From contig CAJNDS010000557.1 in NCBI GenBank assembly GCA_905221605.1, positions 755,682 through 779,181 of the forward strand: DNA of 23,500 bases. Direction: 5' to 3'. Below, piece after piece: positions 1-8,879 of this stretch. Below the pieces are notes generated by a model that searched no databases, was not told where the DNA came from, and saw only the letters and a list, made by a program, of their open reading frames with translations. The translations under genes were made by a program, and so were the position numbers. Position 1 is the first letter of the stretch. Every line of letters begins with the position of its first letter. This DNA comes from Symbiodinium natans (taxonomy: Eukaryota > Sar > Dinophyceae > Suessiales > Symbiodiniaceae).

Positions 1-651
1 GATGTGCTGGTCGCCTTGAGCGTTCTGCGACTCCTGCTCTGGTTGGGCAGAAGCCTTGAACATGGGCTGGAACACAGACAGAGCGGCCAAAGATGCACTG
101 CCGCTCTCGGTCCTCTCGGCCCGTCGCACAGCCCCGAAAATTTGAAACACATCGGAGCCTGAAAACCAAAACTGCAACTGGAACAAACGAACTTTCTGGT
201 TCAGCTGCTTCTCTAAAGCATCCGCACGCTCGGGAGTCGGCCCCACAGTGTTGAAGGCCTGTCTTCCGACCTTCCGGCAAAAGGAACTGAAGAAGCCGTC
301 CATCTTCTGCGTTCCTCCCACCACGTCTTTCTCATCCCACTCACGTCCATTCCAAAACTTCACGTGGAAATTCTTCGTGAACTCGGGATGCGGAGGCTTG
401 TGGCAAACATTTGTGTGAGCTAGCTTGAACTGGCTGAACTGCCGCCCTTGCAAGGTTCTGAAATACAAGAGCCCCTCTGGCTGGTCCAATTGCTTGCACG
501 CCTTTGCTGAATCGGTGTGGCAAATGCTGCCACACCAAGCGTGGCTTTTCAGTTGAAGTGACCATGACGGAGCGCAACTCTTCCAAACTGAGAGGGCCTC
601 CACCAGCTTGACCACCTCAGCTTTGCGATGTAAATCTTGGAGGAGCCACGT
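1..651 (-). CDS. Hypothetical protein exon, 3' end beyond the window
   Basis: The minus strand is open without a stop from the stop codon at 688-690 to the window edge (229 codons), and codon choice looks like real coding. I place the exon start at 651 because the minus strand reads a pyrimidine-rich stretch ending in GGTCAG just before the codon ACG there, in phase with the frame. Visible features include a cysteine/histidine-containing patch (AWCGSICHTD, later KAC and NVCHKPP), an aromatic-rich basic part (FHVKFWNGREWDEKD), then a Lys/Gln/Leu-rich part that may be helical (EKQLNQKVRLFQLQFWF). I recognise no family. The last visible stretch is polar and Gln-rich. The 5' part of the gene must lie upstream (higher coordinates) or be lost. 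An alternative is a well-preserved fragment of a multicopy element. Confidence 0.5.
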
Positions 652-689
652 CTGACCATGCCGATGAAGCGAAGCCCAAACAAAGAACT

Positions 690-1551
690 AAAGCGTTCAA
701 CCCAGCACTGCGAAAAGCAACCTTGTCAATTTCAACATCCATGCCGGGCCCACCCACAGTCAGTTCTTCGTTCATTTTCTCCACCAAAGGGCACAGCCAA
801 CTTCGAAAAGCATCTCACTGCTTTCGAACCGTTCTGGAATCCAAGCCCAACATCAATCCAGCTTGATTCAGAGACAATTCCAAAGTGCACATCAGCCACA
901 AACAACCAACTGCAGATCGAAAATAAATTCGCTTGCAAAAAAAAGTCTCTGTCTTGCGCAACGACACTTTCAGAACATCTGCACTTGCGGAATCACACCA
1001 AACATGAATTCTCTCGATCTCAAGCTTCCAATCCTTCTTCTCACTTGAGACACACGTTCTCGCGAATGTTTTTGCAAATCCAAGCTTGCAGAGAATTGCT
1101 GTAATCTCATGGTGCTTGACCAGCCATCCAAGCTGTTGCGATTTTGCGCTGCGAGCAAACACCGCAGAACGTCCCCGCTTTCGGCCAGAACTCTCAACAC
1201 GCGGATCTCTGTGTACGTCCGCTTGCCGCTGTTCGTTGCCGGCTGCTCTGCCTTCCAAATTATCTTGCATTCTTCTGCTTATCCCTCTTGATCTTCGAGC
1301 GAAAATGGACCTCATTTTGGAAGGCTGCGGTCTTAAGGCATCGGCTTCAGATGCGGAAGATTCATTTCGAGCTTCAGGCTGTCGTTTCTTGCTGTGACAA
1401 GCAAGGCTTTGACTTTTGGAGAAGCGATCACGTCCGCAGTTTCCATGGAAACTTGACCTCTATGTTCCCAGCGGGCAGCCATTGCAAGTTTTTGCCATAA
1501 CTCTTGCAGGTTTTTGCAAAAAAGTGAAACTTCTGTTGATCCACAACGCAA
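690..1551 (-). pseudogene. Possible eroded coding sequence upstream of the left-edge exon
   Basis: On the minus strand, protein-like stretches occur in changing frames: 1551-1333 (MAARWEHRGQVS, then a Lys/Leu-rich tail), 1315-815, and roughly 830-605 (CPLVEKMNEELTVGGPG, AFRSAGLNALVLCLGFASSA), each ending in stops. The last piece overlaps the start of the 1-651 exon in a different frame. This is what a frameshifted paralogue or a set of short exons would look like, but I found no coherent splice series joining them. The plus-strand 155-codon ORF at 637-1104 is judged a shadow. Confidence is low. Confidence 0.2.
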
Positions 1552-1830
1552 GCATGCAAATAAATGGAATTCTCAAGGCAGAGTTTCTGCAGACCCAACC
1601 TCCCTCCTCTTCAGGGTTATTTCTCTCCCTCCACCATATTGGCTAAAGGGGGCAAATTGGGCATCCCTTGCCCCTTCAGCCAATGTGAAGAACAGACACA
1701 AGTAGGTTTTTGAATTTCAAAACAAAAATGTTTCAATTTGTACAAAACATTTTTTTTCAGCATGTGCTGATGCCTTGCATTGTTTGAACTTAAGTTCATT
1801 TCTTGCTAAAAAAACCCTGAGTATTTGAAT

Positions 1831-2041
1831 CAGCGTGTAGTACCTTGATTCCAAATAGAAACATTGCATGAACCTGAAAGTTTTGAAAAAATATGCATTC
1901 ATGTTGCACTGTGGTTTTTCCCAGCGCGGAGCGTGTAGTACCAGTTTTGATGAAATACACCCGAGGCGAAATCCAGCTTTTCCCACAGCGCAAAGCGTGT
2001 AGTACTGTTTTCATAAAATTAGACTGGCGGAAAAATCCAGC
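1831..2041. repeat. Degenerate direct repeat with AGCGTGTAGTAC core
   Basis: The core GCGTGTAGTAC appears near 1833, 1931 and 1994. The last two copies sit in longer similar units: each has a T-rich run and CCCA..GCG before the core, then about 40 bases ending AAATCCAGCTT. The units are about 63 bp apart and clearly diverged. No coding potential is seen. Confidence 0.6.
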
Positions 2042-2055
2042 TTGTCCTACAAAAT

Positions 2056-2310
2056 TTGCAGTTCAGCAAGCCTGCAAACTCCTGCAGCAAGCCTACAGGC
2101 AGGGTCTGCAGCCTGCAGGCCCTGCAGCAGCCTGCAGGCCAGCAGCGCCTGCAGGCAACCTGCAAAGAAGGCTCCAAAGTCTGCAGAAAGCTTGAAGCTC
2201 TGACCTGCTACATCAGGCTGCTGCGGGCCTGCAGGCTTGCTGCATGCTTGCTGCAGGTCTGCAGGGTCTGCAGGTTGCTGCAGTGTTACATGCAGGGTCT
2301 GCAGAACGCA
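2056..2310. repeat. CTGCAG(G)-rich repeat cluster
   Basis: Thirteen copies of the palindrome CTGCAG occur in about 230 bases, mostly as CTGCAGG or CCTGCAGGC, with related CCTGCAAAC and CTGCATGC variants. Spacing is irregular, so this is a degenerate satellite-like cluster, not a clean tandem array. ORFs through it read as Gln/Ala/Cys-rich low complexity and are not called. Confidence 0.75.
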
Positions 2311-2427
2311 GTAAGCAGCGCAGCCCGACCTTGAGAGCGACCTTGAAATCGCAAGGACTTGGAGCCTGAAGAGCCTGGAAAAGGAATGCTTGTCTCCGGT
2401 CACAAGTTCTTGCGTGTGCCCCCGAGC

Positions 2428-2497
2428 CCCCAATGGCAATGTTGGATGCCGAAGGTCGGTCTGATATGACCAACGTGTTGCAACATTGCCATTGGGG
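2428..2497. repeat. Perfect 17 bp inverted repeat, 36 bp spacer
   Basis: CCCCAATGGCAATGTTG (2428-2444) is matched exactly by its reverse complement at 2481-2497. The spacer contains a small GGTC...GACC pair around TGATAT. It could be a cruciform/hairpin, a small MITE-like relic, or a structured RNA if transcribed. No flanking target duplication is obvious. Confidence 0.8.
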
Positions 2498-2499
2498 AA

Positions 2500-3030
2500 A
2501 GGGATTTTCGACAAGGTAAGGCCCTTTGCTGGGAGTTTGGAGAATGTGCCTCAAGTGAAGCCAAATCCGACCCCAGAAAGACACAAGAAGCGTAGGACAC
2601 GTTTGAGTGCCCCCGCAGTTGCAATTCAGCTTGTCATGCGCAATACTTGTTCCGTTATAACGCTATTGCCAACAGTCTCAAGCGACCGCTGACTATCTTT
2701 GCGCCCGACCCAAACATGTGGTGCATGCTTTGCGTGTCTCCGCAAAATTGAAAGCACACTTGCCACGTTTCACGGCCCATTCTGGGGTCCTATTTTTGGG
2801 CCCCCAAGCGAAGCCCGAAATGGGATCTTCTCTAAGAGTTTCGAATCAGGCAGACCCAGTTTTGGGACCCAATTTCTGGCCTCAAAATGAAGGCCAAAAA
2901 CTGTGCGATTTCTGATGAGAAGACACACTTTTGAAGCTCGCCGAAATTTTGCCCGACGTGAGGACCGCTCCCGACATAAGACAATAAAAATGCACCGCTG
3001 CATGGCAAGCGGTCGGTGGTGGGCCTGTAC
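2500..3030. other. No gene seen
   Basis: There is no convincing ORF. The part at 2775-2900 has several diverged GGG.CCC / CCCAATT-type words on both strands (for example TTTTGGGCCCCCAAG and TTTTGGGACCCAATT), suggesting an old low-copy repeat. Short minus frames continue from the exon at 3031-3100 but look non-coding. Confidence 0.4.
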
Positions 3031-3979
3031 TTATTCATATAGGCGCCGTTCAGGTTGCCACTGTACTGTTTCGAGTGGTTGTCCAGGATGCCTTTTTTCG
3101 CTGCAGCAACTAGCGGTCCGCCGCTTGAGGTGTCACGCTTCAAAGAAGTACATAGCCTGGCAAGCCAGCACCTGCCTTAACCTGGAAAGGTGACATACAC
3201 AACAATTCCGCTTGCTGCCGCATCGGATTCAACATGTGAAAGGTAAAACTGCAAAGCTGTGACTGTTTGGACCAGAGCGTCCTCGGAAGGTCCAGCAAAC
3301 CCGCCCGTTGAGCCAAGCTGGAACCTGGCAGACCCACAAGAGGTGGAAGGATAAAGAAGATAATCGTAAACTCCGCGATGCCATTGACAGTCTTGCAAAA
3401 AGCCAAAACAGTCGACATTGTTGCTGGTGTTGATGAGCGCGGACCTTTGTTTGGTCAGAGTGAGAGCAGCAAAGGTGTGTGCCCTCAATCCAGTTCGCGT
3501 GCGGTGGCTGTGCTGCTTGCTGTGTGGCTACACCAGCCATTGCATGCTTGAGAAGTATTTTTTTTTGTGCTTCTTGCGGAGCGTCGCGTGTGGCGGCGCC
3601 GCGTCTGCTTGGACCATTTGTGTGAAGAAGATGCTCACGTACAACACCTCGGATTAGGTGTTGCATAAAAGTAGGAGGCGGGGGACAGTGCTTGTATGAG
3701 ACCTTTGCGGAAAGAAAAACTCTCCAAAGCCTGCCATTTCTCATGCGCATGTGCATCTTACCTTCATTGCCGATAGGCAATATTAGTCTGTGCCTCATTG
3801 TACTTGCAGCTGGGGCACCACCCAACGTGCCACTGCTGGATTTGAGCTTGTGTCATGAAGTGGGCATACGAGTTTGCACCGCTGATGTTCCCTACATCGC
3901 CTGGCGCGCCCAAATGCATGGTATTGATGTATGGCAGGGAATGGATGATAATGGTATATGGTGAACGGATACTGTACAT
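3031..3979 (-). CDS. Hypothetical protein, proposed three-exon model
   Basis: Proposed exons on the minus strand are 3979-3804, 3444-3182 and 3100-3031. Exon 1 starts at the ATG at 3979 and ends at TGCAA|GTACAA. The 359-base intron ends CAAACAAAG|G. Exon 2 is open throughout and ends CCAG|GTTAAG. The second intron is 81 bases and ends GTTGCTGCAG. Exon 3 may end at AATAA|GTACAG. Phases agree at both junctions and codon choice looks real. The product would carry Cys-containing parts (WCPSCK, DCFGFLQDC) and a stretch with GSTGGFAGPSEDALVQTV. I do not recognise the family. Exon 1 ends before an in-frame TGA that would otherwise stop the frame, so the donor choice matters. The 5' and 3' ends of the gene are unknown. 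Confidence 0.4.
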
Positions 3980-5049
3980 CGTTTTGACATCGTCTGGGCA
4001 TGCTTTGATAAACCTTCAGTGTGCTGAGGATGAATAGTGCATGAATGAACGCTTTGTTGTGCACGCGTTTCTGGAGTATCTGGGGCCTAGGACCTGCACA
4101 TGTGATGATTCCATGTTCATATGTTTCACACACGAAAACAATCCGAAAGCGTAGGAGGGGAACATGTCTGAGCTTCATTTATGCGCGGCATATCGTCCGG
4201 TATGTTAGAAGCCATTATCAGCTAGTATCGCACGCTAATTGTATTTTGCTTTTCGGGTTGAGTCGGCTTTCTAGATGGAGTTATCGTACGGTCGTTACTT
4301 TGCCCTCACCGCTCTAGATTCTTTCAGCATGCAAGTAGACCGCGTCTGCCGTTCCCTCGCTCTGGGAATGCCCATCTGCTCACCGGAGTGACAAAAAGAG
4401 GCACGTTCTCTGCCCCACTTTGCACGGCACGTATTCTTTTTCCTGTTTCCGAAGCTCATCACTGCAATTGTCCCTCAGTAGCAGCATGGCTTGCGAAAAT
4501 AGACATCGAAAGAGTCGCAGTGCGCATGCTTTAGGGCTTCGCACGTTCGACATGTGCAATCCTTAGTTTGATAGGCTGGGAGTACATCTGCGTGAGAAGT
4601 CAATGCTAGGGGGTTGGCTAATTGTCCATGGCCCAAACATGGGCGAGGTTTCTCTAGTGTTTTTCGAAGCCAACACAGAGGTCGTCAGCTTAAACGAATT
4701 ACATGGTTCATTTTACAGTCTTTTCCCAGCAAGCCCTGCAACATGTGAGAGCATCAGCTCGCTAATCATGCTGTGTGTGCATCAACCAGGACATGGCTGA
4801 CCATGTAGTAGGCCCAGCGTGTGGACTGTTCCAGACATTTCAGCAACATGGTCAATCGGTGGAGCCCGATTGTTTCTAGAAGTACGTTAAGGTATCTGGG
4901 CCGTCCAGTGCTTTGCAGCAATTCCCGAGCCCCCCGTTGAGCTTCAAGAGTCTACTTTCCATGCAATCAGATAACAAGCCAAGAACATGCTTTAATCCTG
5001 CAGCCCGAGAAAGATGGCGCGTGCTCAGTGTTCTTCTCGTGGTTTCCGC
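3980..5049. other. No gene seen
   Basis: About 1.07 kb with only short ORFs on either strand and no recognisable domain, repeat or RNA. Composition is more A+T-rich than the flanking coding candidates (4150-4330 particularly). The 65-codon plus ORF at 4603-4800 shows no supporting signal. Confidence 0.5.
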
Positions 5050-5496
5050 TCACTGTGCGAGGTGGGGCTCCCAATCAGCCATGGTAGGTTCGACAAGACT
5101 TGCTGTTTCGGTTGTTTCCAGGGCTGCTGACGGAAGGTTGCCAGCAGCATCGTGATGTGACAGTCCCCCCAAGGTTGTCTTGAACCAAAGCCCCATGAAA
5201 ACCCAGCAGGCCTTGCACAAAAGCGGGTGTTTCAACCGATCCTCTGAGGCGTAGACATGCAGGCCTTCCAAAGCCTGGAGGCATGGGTTGCGGGCGGTGC
5301 CCAAGGCTTTTGTTTGGATCCTTGCAAGTACAAAGATGGTCTCTGCCCATAGGCCCCAGACCTTCAACTGCAGTCTTCCGGACCAGCGCTGACATCGGCT
5401 TGGGAGCCGAAAACACCACCCCAGTGATGGCCTGATGGAACACGCGAGTTTCCATGAGTGTTCCATGAGTGTTGTATGTGTCTCAGAAAGTTGCAT
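5050..5496 (-). CDS. Hypothetical ORF, 148 codons
   Basis: An ATG-started minus-strand ORF. The second half has balanced coding-like codons and reads as a plausible protein with a Cys-Trp-rich part (LLCKACWVFMGLWFKTT) followed by an acidic, Thr/Glu-rich tail (ETTETASLVEPTMADWEPH). No family is recognised. A second minus frame over the same bases (5075-5455) is also open and Pro/Gly/Cys-rich, so the reading frame is not certain. It lies on the same strand as the ORF at 5630-6106 and the two could be exons of one gene. Confidence 0.3.
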   Translation of the reverse strand: MQLSETHTTLMEHSWKLACSIRPSLGWCFRLPSRCQRWSGRLQLKVWGLWAETIFVLARIQTKALGTARNPCLQALEGLHVYASEDRLKHPLLCKACWVFMGLWFKTTLGGLSHHDAAGNLPSAALETTETASLVEPTMADWEPHLAQ

Positions 5497-5629
5497 GCTT
5501 GAGGTCTGGGACGCCGAAAGGCCAGCAAGGTGAGAAAGTTGCAGGGCTTGAATTCGAATGCTGGGCTATGCAGAGCTTGACAAGGCAAGGAGGTTTACGG
5601 GGACTTGAGCGATGTCCCCGCACAACGGC

Positions 5630-6106
5630 TCAAGGAGGCACGGCCGAAGACCTGGGTGATGGTTGGGTTCGTGTTTGGTTCGATTGTGAGCAAGCTGTAG
5701 ACCACGACTTGTCGGGAAAGCTCGGGTCGGCGTAGGTCGAGTCACCCAGAGCAGGTGCATAAGACGTGGAGTTTTTGACCTTTAACCAATGTCCGTGGGC
5801 GCTGTTGGGCCCTATGTGGGGAACACAGGTGAAGGGCATCATCAAAAGCATTCGAGATTTGTGGCGCTCGGGCCGCCCTGGCCTGAGGAGCTTGTTGTGC
5901 AGGTATTCTGGAAATACTCTATGGCGCTGTGCACTCAGGTGTGGGGAGCGTAAGCCACCTGCGAGAATGGTGGCCTGTCTGATTTGCTCGTGGAGGGTCC
6001 CGTGACTTTTCGAGGGAAGGGGGACATCTGCAGAGGTGCCATGTTGAGTTTCGCAGGCTTTTCTGACATGCCGCAGCACACTGGCCGCTTGAAAGGTAGG
6101 GAACAT
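5630..6106 (-). CDS. Hypothetical ORF, 158 codons
   Basis: An ATG-started minus-strand ORF with coding-like codon choice throughout. The product is basic and His/Arg-rich in the middle (KLLRPGRPERHKSRMLLMM), then Ser/Pro-rich near the end. No domain is recognised. The antisense plus ORF at 5469-5735 is weaker. It may be spliced to the downstream ORF at 5050-5496, but I could not choose a junction. Confidence 0.3.
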   Translation of the reverse strand: MFPTFQAASVLRHVRKACETQHGTSADVPLPSKSHGTLHEQIRQATILAGGLRSPHLSAQRHRVFPEYLHNKLLRPGRPERHKSRMLLMMPFTCVPHIGPNSAHGHWLKVKNSTSYAPALGDSTYADPSFPDKSWSTACSQSNQTRTQPSPRSSAVPP

Positions 6107-6467
6107 AGACGATAGTGGATGCTCTGAGCCCTTTAAGATTCCACCTCGCTTCTTCTCTGCTTTTTCCGAGGAAGTGCAGGCCCAAAAAAAACCAGGGATG
6201 GATACAGCCGGAGCTTGTACTTGCTCTCACAGGTCTTACTGTTTGTGCTTGGTCCGAGCCTCCGGTCACTAAAAATCGGGTGTAGGGCGTTCACTCATCC
6301 TGTCAAACCTGCTGAGATTGTGAAGTTTTGTGCCTTCTTCGTCCGCCGTACATTTTCCCCCCAGGATCGACACTCTGCAGCGGCTTTCGGGGCTTTCACG
6401 CCAGGCCTCCGTGCGTTGTGTGTCGCTTGAGGTCTGAACGGTCTGCCGTCAATGTTCAGGGCAAGCG

Positions 6468-6968
6468 ATGACCGTGCTCTCGCCATTCTCCCTGCTTGCA
6501 TATTGCTTTGTCTTTGTTGTGTTGGCCTCTGAAAAAAGACCAAAAACCACATGGCACACCGTAGCGTTGTGGCCCAGACCGCCCGGGCCAGTTGGCTGTG
6601 AACAATTTTTCGATTGTTGGCTGCTCTCGGTGTCAATCGGCTCTCTTGACAGTCGGCTCGTGCCTGAGTGCGTTGAGAAGTCACAGCCTTGCCAAAACCG
6701 TGTGCACGTGCTTTTCAGCGACCTGGTGCAGCGTACAGCTATGACGTGTCTTGCTTTTCTTCAGGCTATGTCACAGATTGGGCGTGCGTTCCATCGCCAA
6801 GGTCTACCGATTGCTACGATGACTGTTTCCGAGACTCCCCTGCCTTTGAAGCCGGGTTTCTTGCACGCAGAAGGGAGCAGAGAGGAGGGATATGTGTTTC
6901 GTGCATGTTCCGCGCACACATGCTGCAGACTACTTCCAAGGTTTGGTGAAGACTGGCAGTTCGTCTGA
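6468..6968 (+). CDS. Possible secreted or membrane-anchored protein, 166 codons
   Basis: The ORF starts at a true ATG and opens with a hydrophobic leader (MTVLSPFSLLAYCFVFVVLA, residues 1-20) followed at once by a charged polar stretch (SEKRPKTT), as in a signal peptide with cleavage near VLA|SE. The remaining chain has about a dozen cysteines in loose pairs (CEQFFDC, ECVEKSQPC, HTCC), consistent with an extracellular protein. Codon choice is coding-like. A pyrimidine run ending TTTTCTTCAG|G at about 6755-6766 could instead be a splice acceptor inside the ORF, in which case only one side is exonic. No family is recognised. Confidence 0.35.
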   Translation: MTVLSPFSLLAYCFVFVVLASEKRPKTTWHTVALWPRPPGPVGCEQFFDCWLLSVSIGSLDSRLVPECVEKSQPCQNRVHVLFSDLVQRTAMTCLAFLQAMSQIGRAFHRQGLPIATMTVSETPLPLKPGFLHAEGSREEGYVFRACSAHTCCRLLPRFGEDWQFV

Positions 6969-7182
6969 TGATGTTCTGTCCACTGATGTCGGCTCCTCTG
7001 ACCCAGAGGCCCAGACCACGTCGCAATTTTGGTCTTTCGGAGTGCTCTCAGTGCTCTTGGGCAGGTTCAATCTGTGCCTACGAGGGCAGACAAGAAGGAG
7101 AAGCCTTCCAATACCTCTCGTGGCAGGAAGCTCAGGCATAGGGGGACAAGACGGAGATGGACTGCCCTCTTTCTTGTTGCAG

Positions 7183-7714
7183 ACTGCATGCACAGAGCGT
7201 GCTGAGGTGGCAAGACCAAACCTCCCCAGACTGTCCCTCGCCTGCATTCGAGCTCGCACATCAAAGACGTGCAGGGATTGCCACCAAGGCCCAAGCCCAG
7301 GCGCCCAAGCAGTCCAAGAAAGCTGCCAAGCAACGATCTGCGCCGAAGGACATTGGATGTGTGGTCTTGCTGTTTTTGCTGTTATTCTTCTTGTGCTTCT
7401 TGTGGCTCTTCTTGTGTTGTTGCTGTGGCTTTTGTTGTTGTGGCTGTTGTGGCTGTTGCGGCTGTTGCGGCTGTTGTGGCTGTTGTGGCTGTTGCGGCTG
7501 TTGTGGCTGTTGTGGCTGTTGTGGCTGTTGTGGCTGTTGTGGCTGTTGTGGCTGTTGTGGCTGTGGTCGTGGTCGTTGTCGTCGTTCCCGGGTGTCTCTC
7601 GCTGTCTTCAGGAAATCAGTGTGCTTCGAAATGCTCTTCGTGCGAAGGGCAATGAGGCTTGGCACGTGCCTCCCGAACCAGCATACAGCTCATGAATCGT
7701 GGAAGAAAGTGTAA
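7183..7714 (+). CDS. Membrane segment plus Cys-Gly repeat protein, 3' exon candidate
   Basis: The proposed exon begins after a strong splice acceptor, CCCTCTTTCTTGTTGCAG (7165-7182). The favoured frame reads a basic Lys/Ala/Gln region (KAQAQAPKQSKKAAKQR), then a long hydrophobic segment (CVVLLFLLLFFLCFLWLFL, about 19 residues) able to span a membrane, then Cys-Cys-Gly repeats encoded by the 9 bp minisatellite, then an Arg-rich tail and a stop at 7714. An overlapping frame (to 7695) is also open and would read Leu-Trp-Leu repeats. I prefer the first because its pre-repeat part has better codon character. The repeat may be coding by chance. The upstream exon is not identified. Confidence 0.3.
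7426..7570. repeat. 9 bp minisatellite (GGCTGTTGT)n
   Basis: About 16 units of GGCTGTTGT with GGCTGTTGC variants occur in tandem. A 9 bp unit keeps any reading frame: Gly-Cys-Cys or Leu-Leu-Trp on the plus strand and Pro-Gln-Gln on the minus strand. It is flanked on the left by a T/G-rich run that looks like degenerate units. Confidence 0.9.
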
Positions 7715-7936
7715 ACCATTGTATGAGCATATGCAGCAGGTCATGCATGAAGTTGCAGCCCAGCAGAACAGCAAGGCGGCCTGAGCAGCATGCGGGGGAT
7801 GAAAGCTCTTTGGGTTTTTTTGGTACAAGTGGTGCACATGGCGGATGGGGTCTGACACGGATTCTTCGGAGCCTTGCGAGGCGAAGGCCAAAAGGCAAGC
7901 TGCCAGGAGCCATGTGCCGGGGTCGAGAAGTAGCAT
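7616..7936 (-). CDS. Small possible secreted protein, 106 aa
   Basis: This is an internal ATG of a longer open minus frame. From this start the protein opens with MLLLDPGTWLLAACLLAFAS, a good hydrophobic leader with small residues at a likely cleavage point (AFAS|QG), then a polar segment (QGSEESVSDPIRHVHHLYQK). It ends with a Cys-rich part (CWAATSCMTCCIC) and further single cysteines. The frame remains open upstream to 8272, but that part is Pro-rich and crosses the poly-G tract, so I prefer the short start. It overlaps the end of the plus-strand candidate 7183-7714; both are unlikely to be right over the shared 99 bases. No family is recognised. Confidence 0.35.
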   Translation of the reverse strand: MLLLDPGTWLLAACLLAFASQGSEESVSDPIRHVHHLYQKNPKSFHPPHAAQAALLFCWAATSCMTCCICSYNGLHFLPRFMSCMLVREARAKPHCPSHEEHFEAH

Positions 7937-8007
7937 GAAGTAGCTGCTTTGAGGAGATGGCAGAGTAGGGCCTGAGTAGGTGGAAGATTCTCGATGTGAG
8001 TCGCCTC

Positions 8008-8120
8008 CGCGGACCGGACCGGACCGGAGCCAGGATCCCACGTGCACCTCCAGGATTGGGACCATTGGAGTCCATGCCGAACCAGGTTTCGCTGAAGTTA
8101 TCAAGGGGGGGGGGGGGGGG
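8008..8120. repeat. CCGGA repeats and a 16-base poly-G run
   Basis: Tandem CGGAC/CCGGA units lie near 8012-8028 (CGGACCGGACCGGACCGG), and an uninterrupted run of 16 G lies at 8105-8120. The G run could form a G-quadruplex. It may also be a length-uncertain homopolymer in the assembly. Confidence 0.7.
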
Positions 8121-8820
8121 AATGCAGGGTGCTTTTGGACTACTTGGAGCAGTACAGCATGGCGTTGAAACCGTGGAGTGGCGGCGATTGTTGTCAGGCC
8201 TCTCCCGCTGAGCAGTGGCTGCAGGCAGGCCAGGCTGGAAAGGCCGGGTGGTGCACACTCAACAGCAAACACGAAGCAGCATTAAGCAACGACCTGACGA
8301 GTCCCTCATCCGGCCACTTGCTGAACTGCCTCAATCCTTCCCCCAGACACCGTGTAACGGTAAGAGGGGCTAGATCGAGCGGCGCGCGCGCGCGCGGCAC
8401 CCGCGGCGCACGCGCGGCCCGGGCAATGCGATTTTCTCAGGAAAAAGCCTCTGCTTGTTGGAGTAAAATCTCGCTCTGGCTTAAGTAGCCATGGGTGTGA
8501 CCGCGCTTAGACGTCTGGGTTCGGCAAAGTGATAAGCTGTCATCGCTTCGGACACCCGTGTTCGCCAAATGCGAAGCTGTCGCAGTTTTTGGACGTCGGG
8601 GCTCGCGACATGCGGACTTCCGGGCTCACAGGGTCTCGCTGTTTTGGGTCTGCGCAGGCATTTTCTGGGGGGCAGGGAGCTACTTTCATCCGGACTCGTT
8701 CTGCCAGTTTGCACATCGCCCGCTAAATGCCTGCCAGTGCCCGCCGAAGATGGGCTTCACCCAACAAGAGGCCAGAGTTTGTTGACTTTGGCGGCGCTTG
8801 GCGTGTGCATTGTTTTTCGC
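8121..8820. other. No confident gene; CG-alternating island at about 8378-8420
   Basis: Several overlapping ORFs under 120 codons occur on both strands and none stands out. At 8378-8420 a C/G-rich stretch with a GCGCGCGCGCGCG core could adopt Z-DNA. No RNA gene is seen. Confidence 0.4.
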
Positions 8821-8876
8821 TGGCTCTCTCTCATCCTCCCCTTTTTCTGTTCCACTGAGTGGTTCGCCAGGTTCTG
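8821..8876 (+). promoter_or_regulatory. Strong splice (or trans-splice) acceptor
   Basis: A pyrimidine-rich run (CTCTCTCTCATCCTCC, then CTTTTTCTGTTCC) is followed by CGCCAG|G four bases before the ATG-bearing part of the next ORF. A stop (TGA at 8856-8858) sits between, so upstream reading is excluded. In dinoflagellates this is how a spliced-leader addition site or an intron 3' end looks. Which of the two cannot be told here. Confidence 0.5.
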
Positions 8877-8879
8877 GCG

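Noticed and set aside
7261-7665. Pro-Gln-Gln repeat protein on the minus strand
   Set aside because: Antisense reading of the GGCTGTTGT repeat, with weaker flanking codons than the plus frame.
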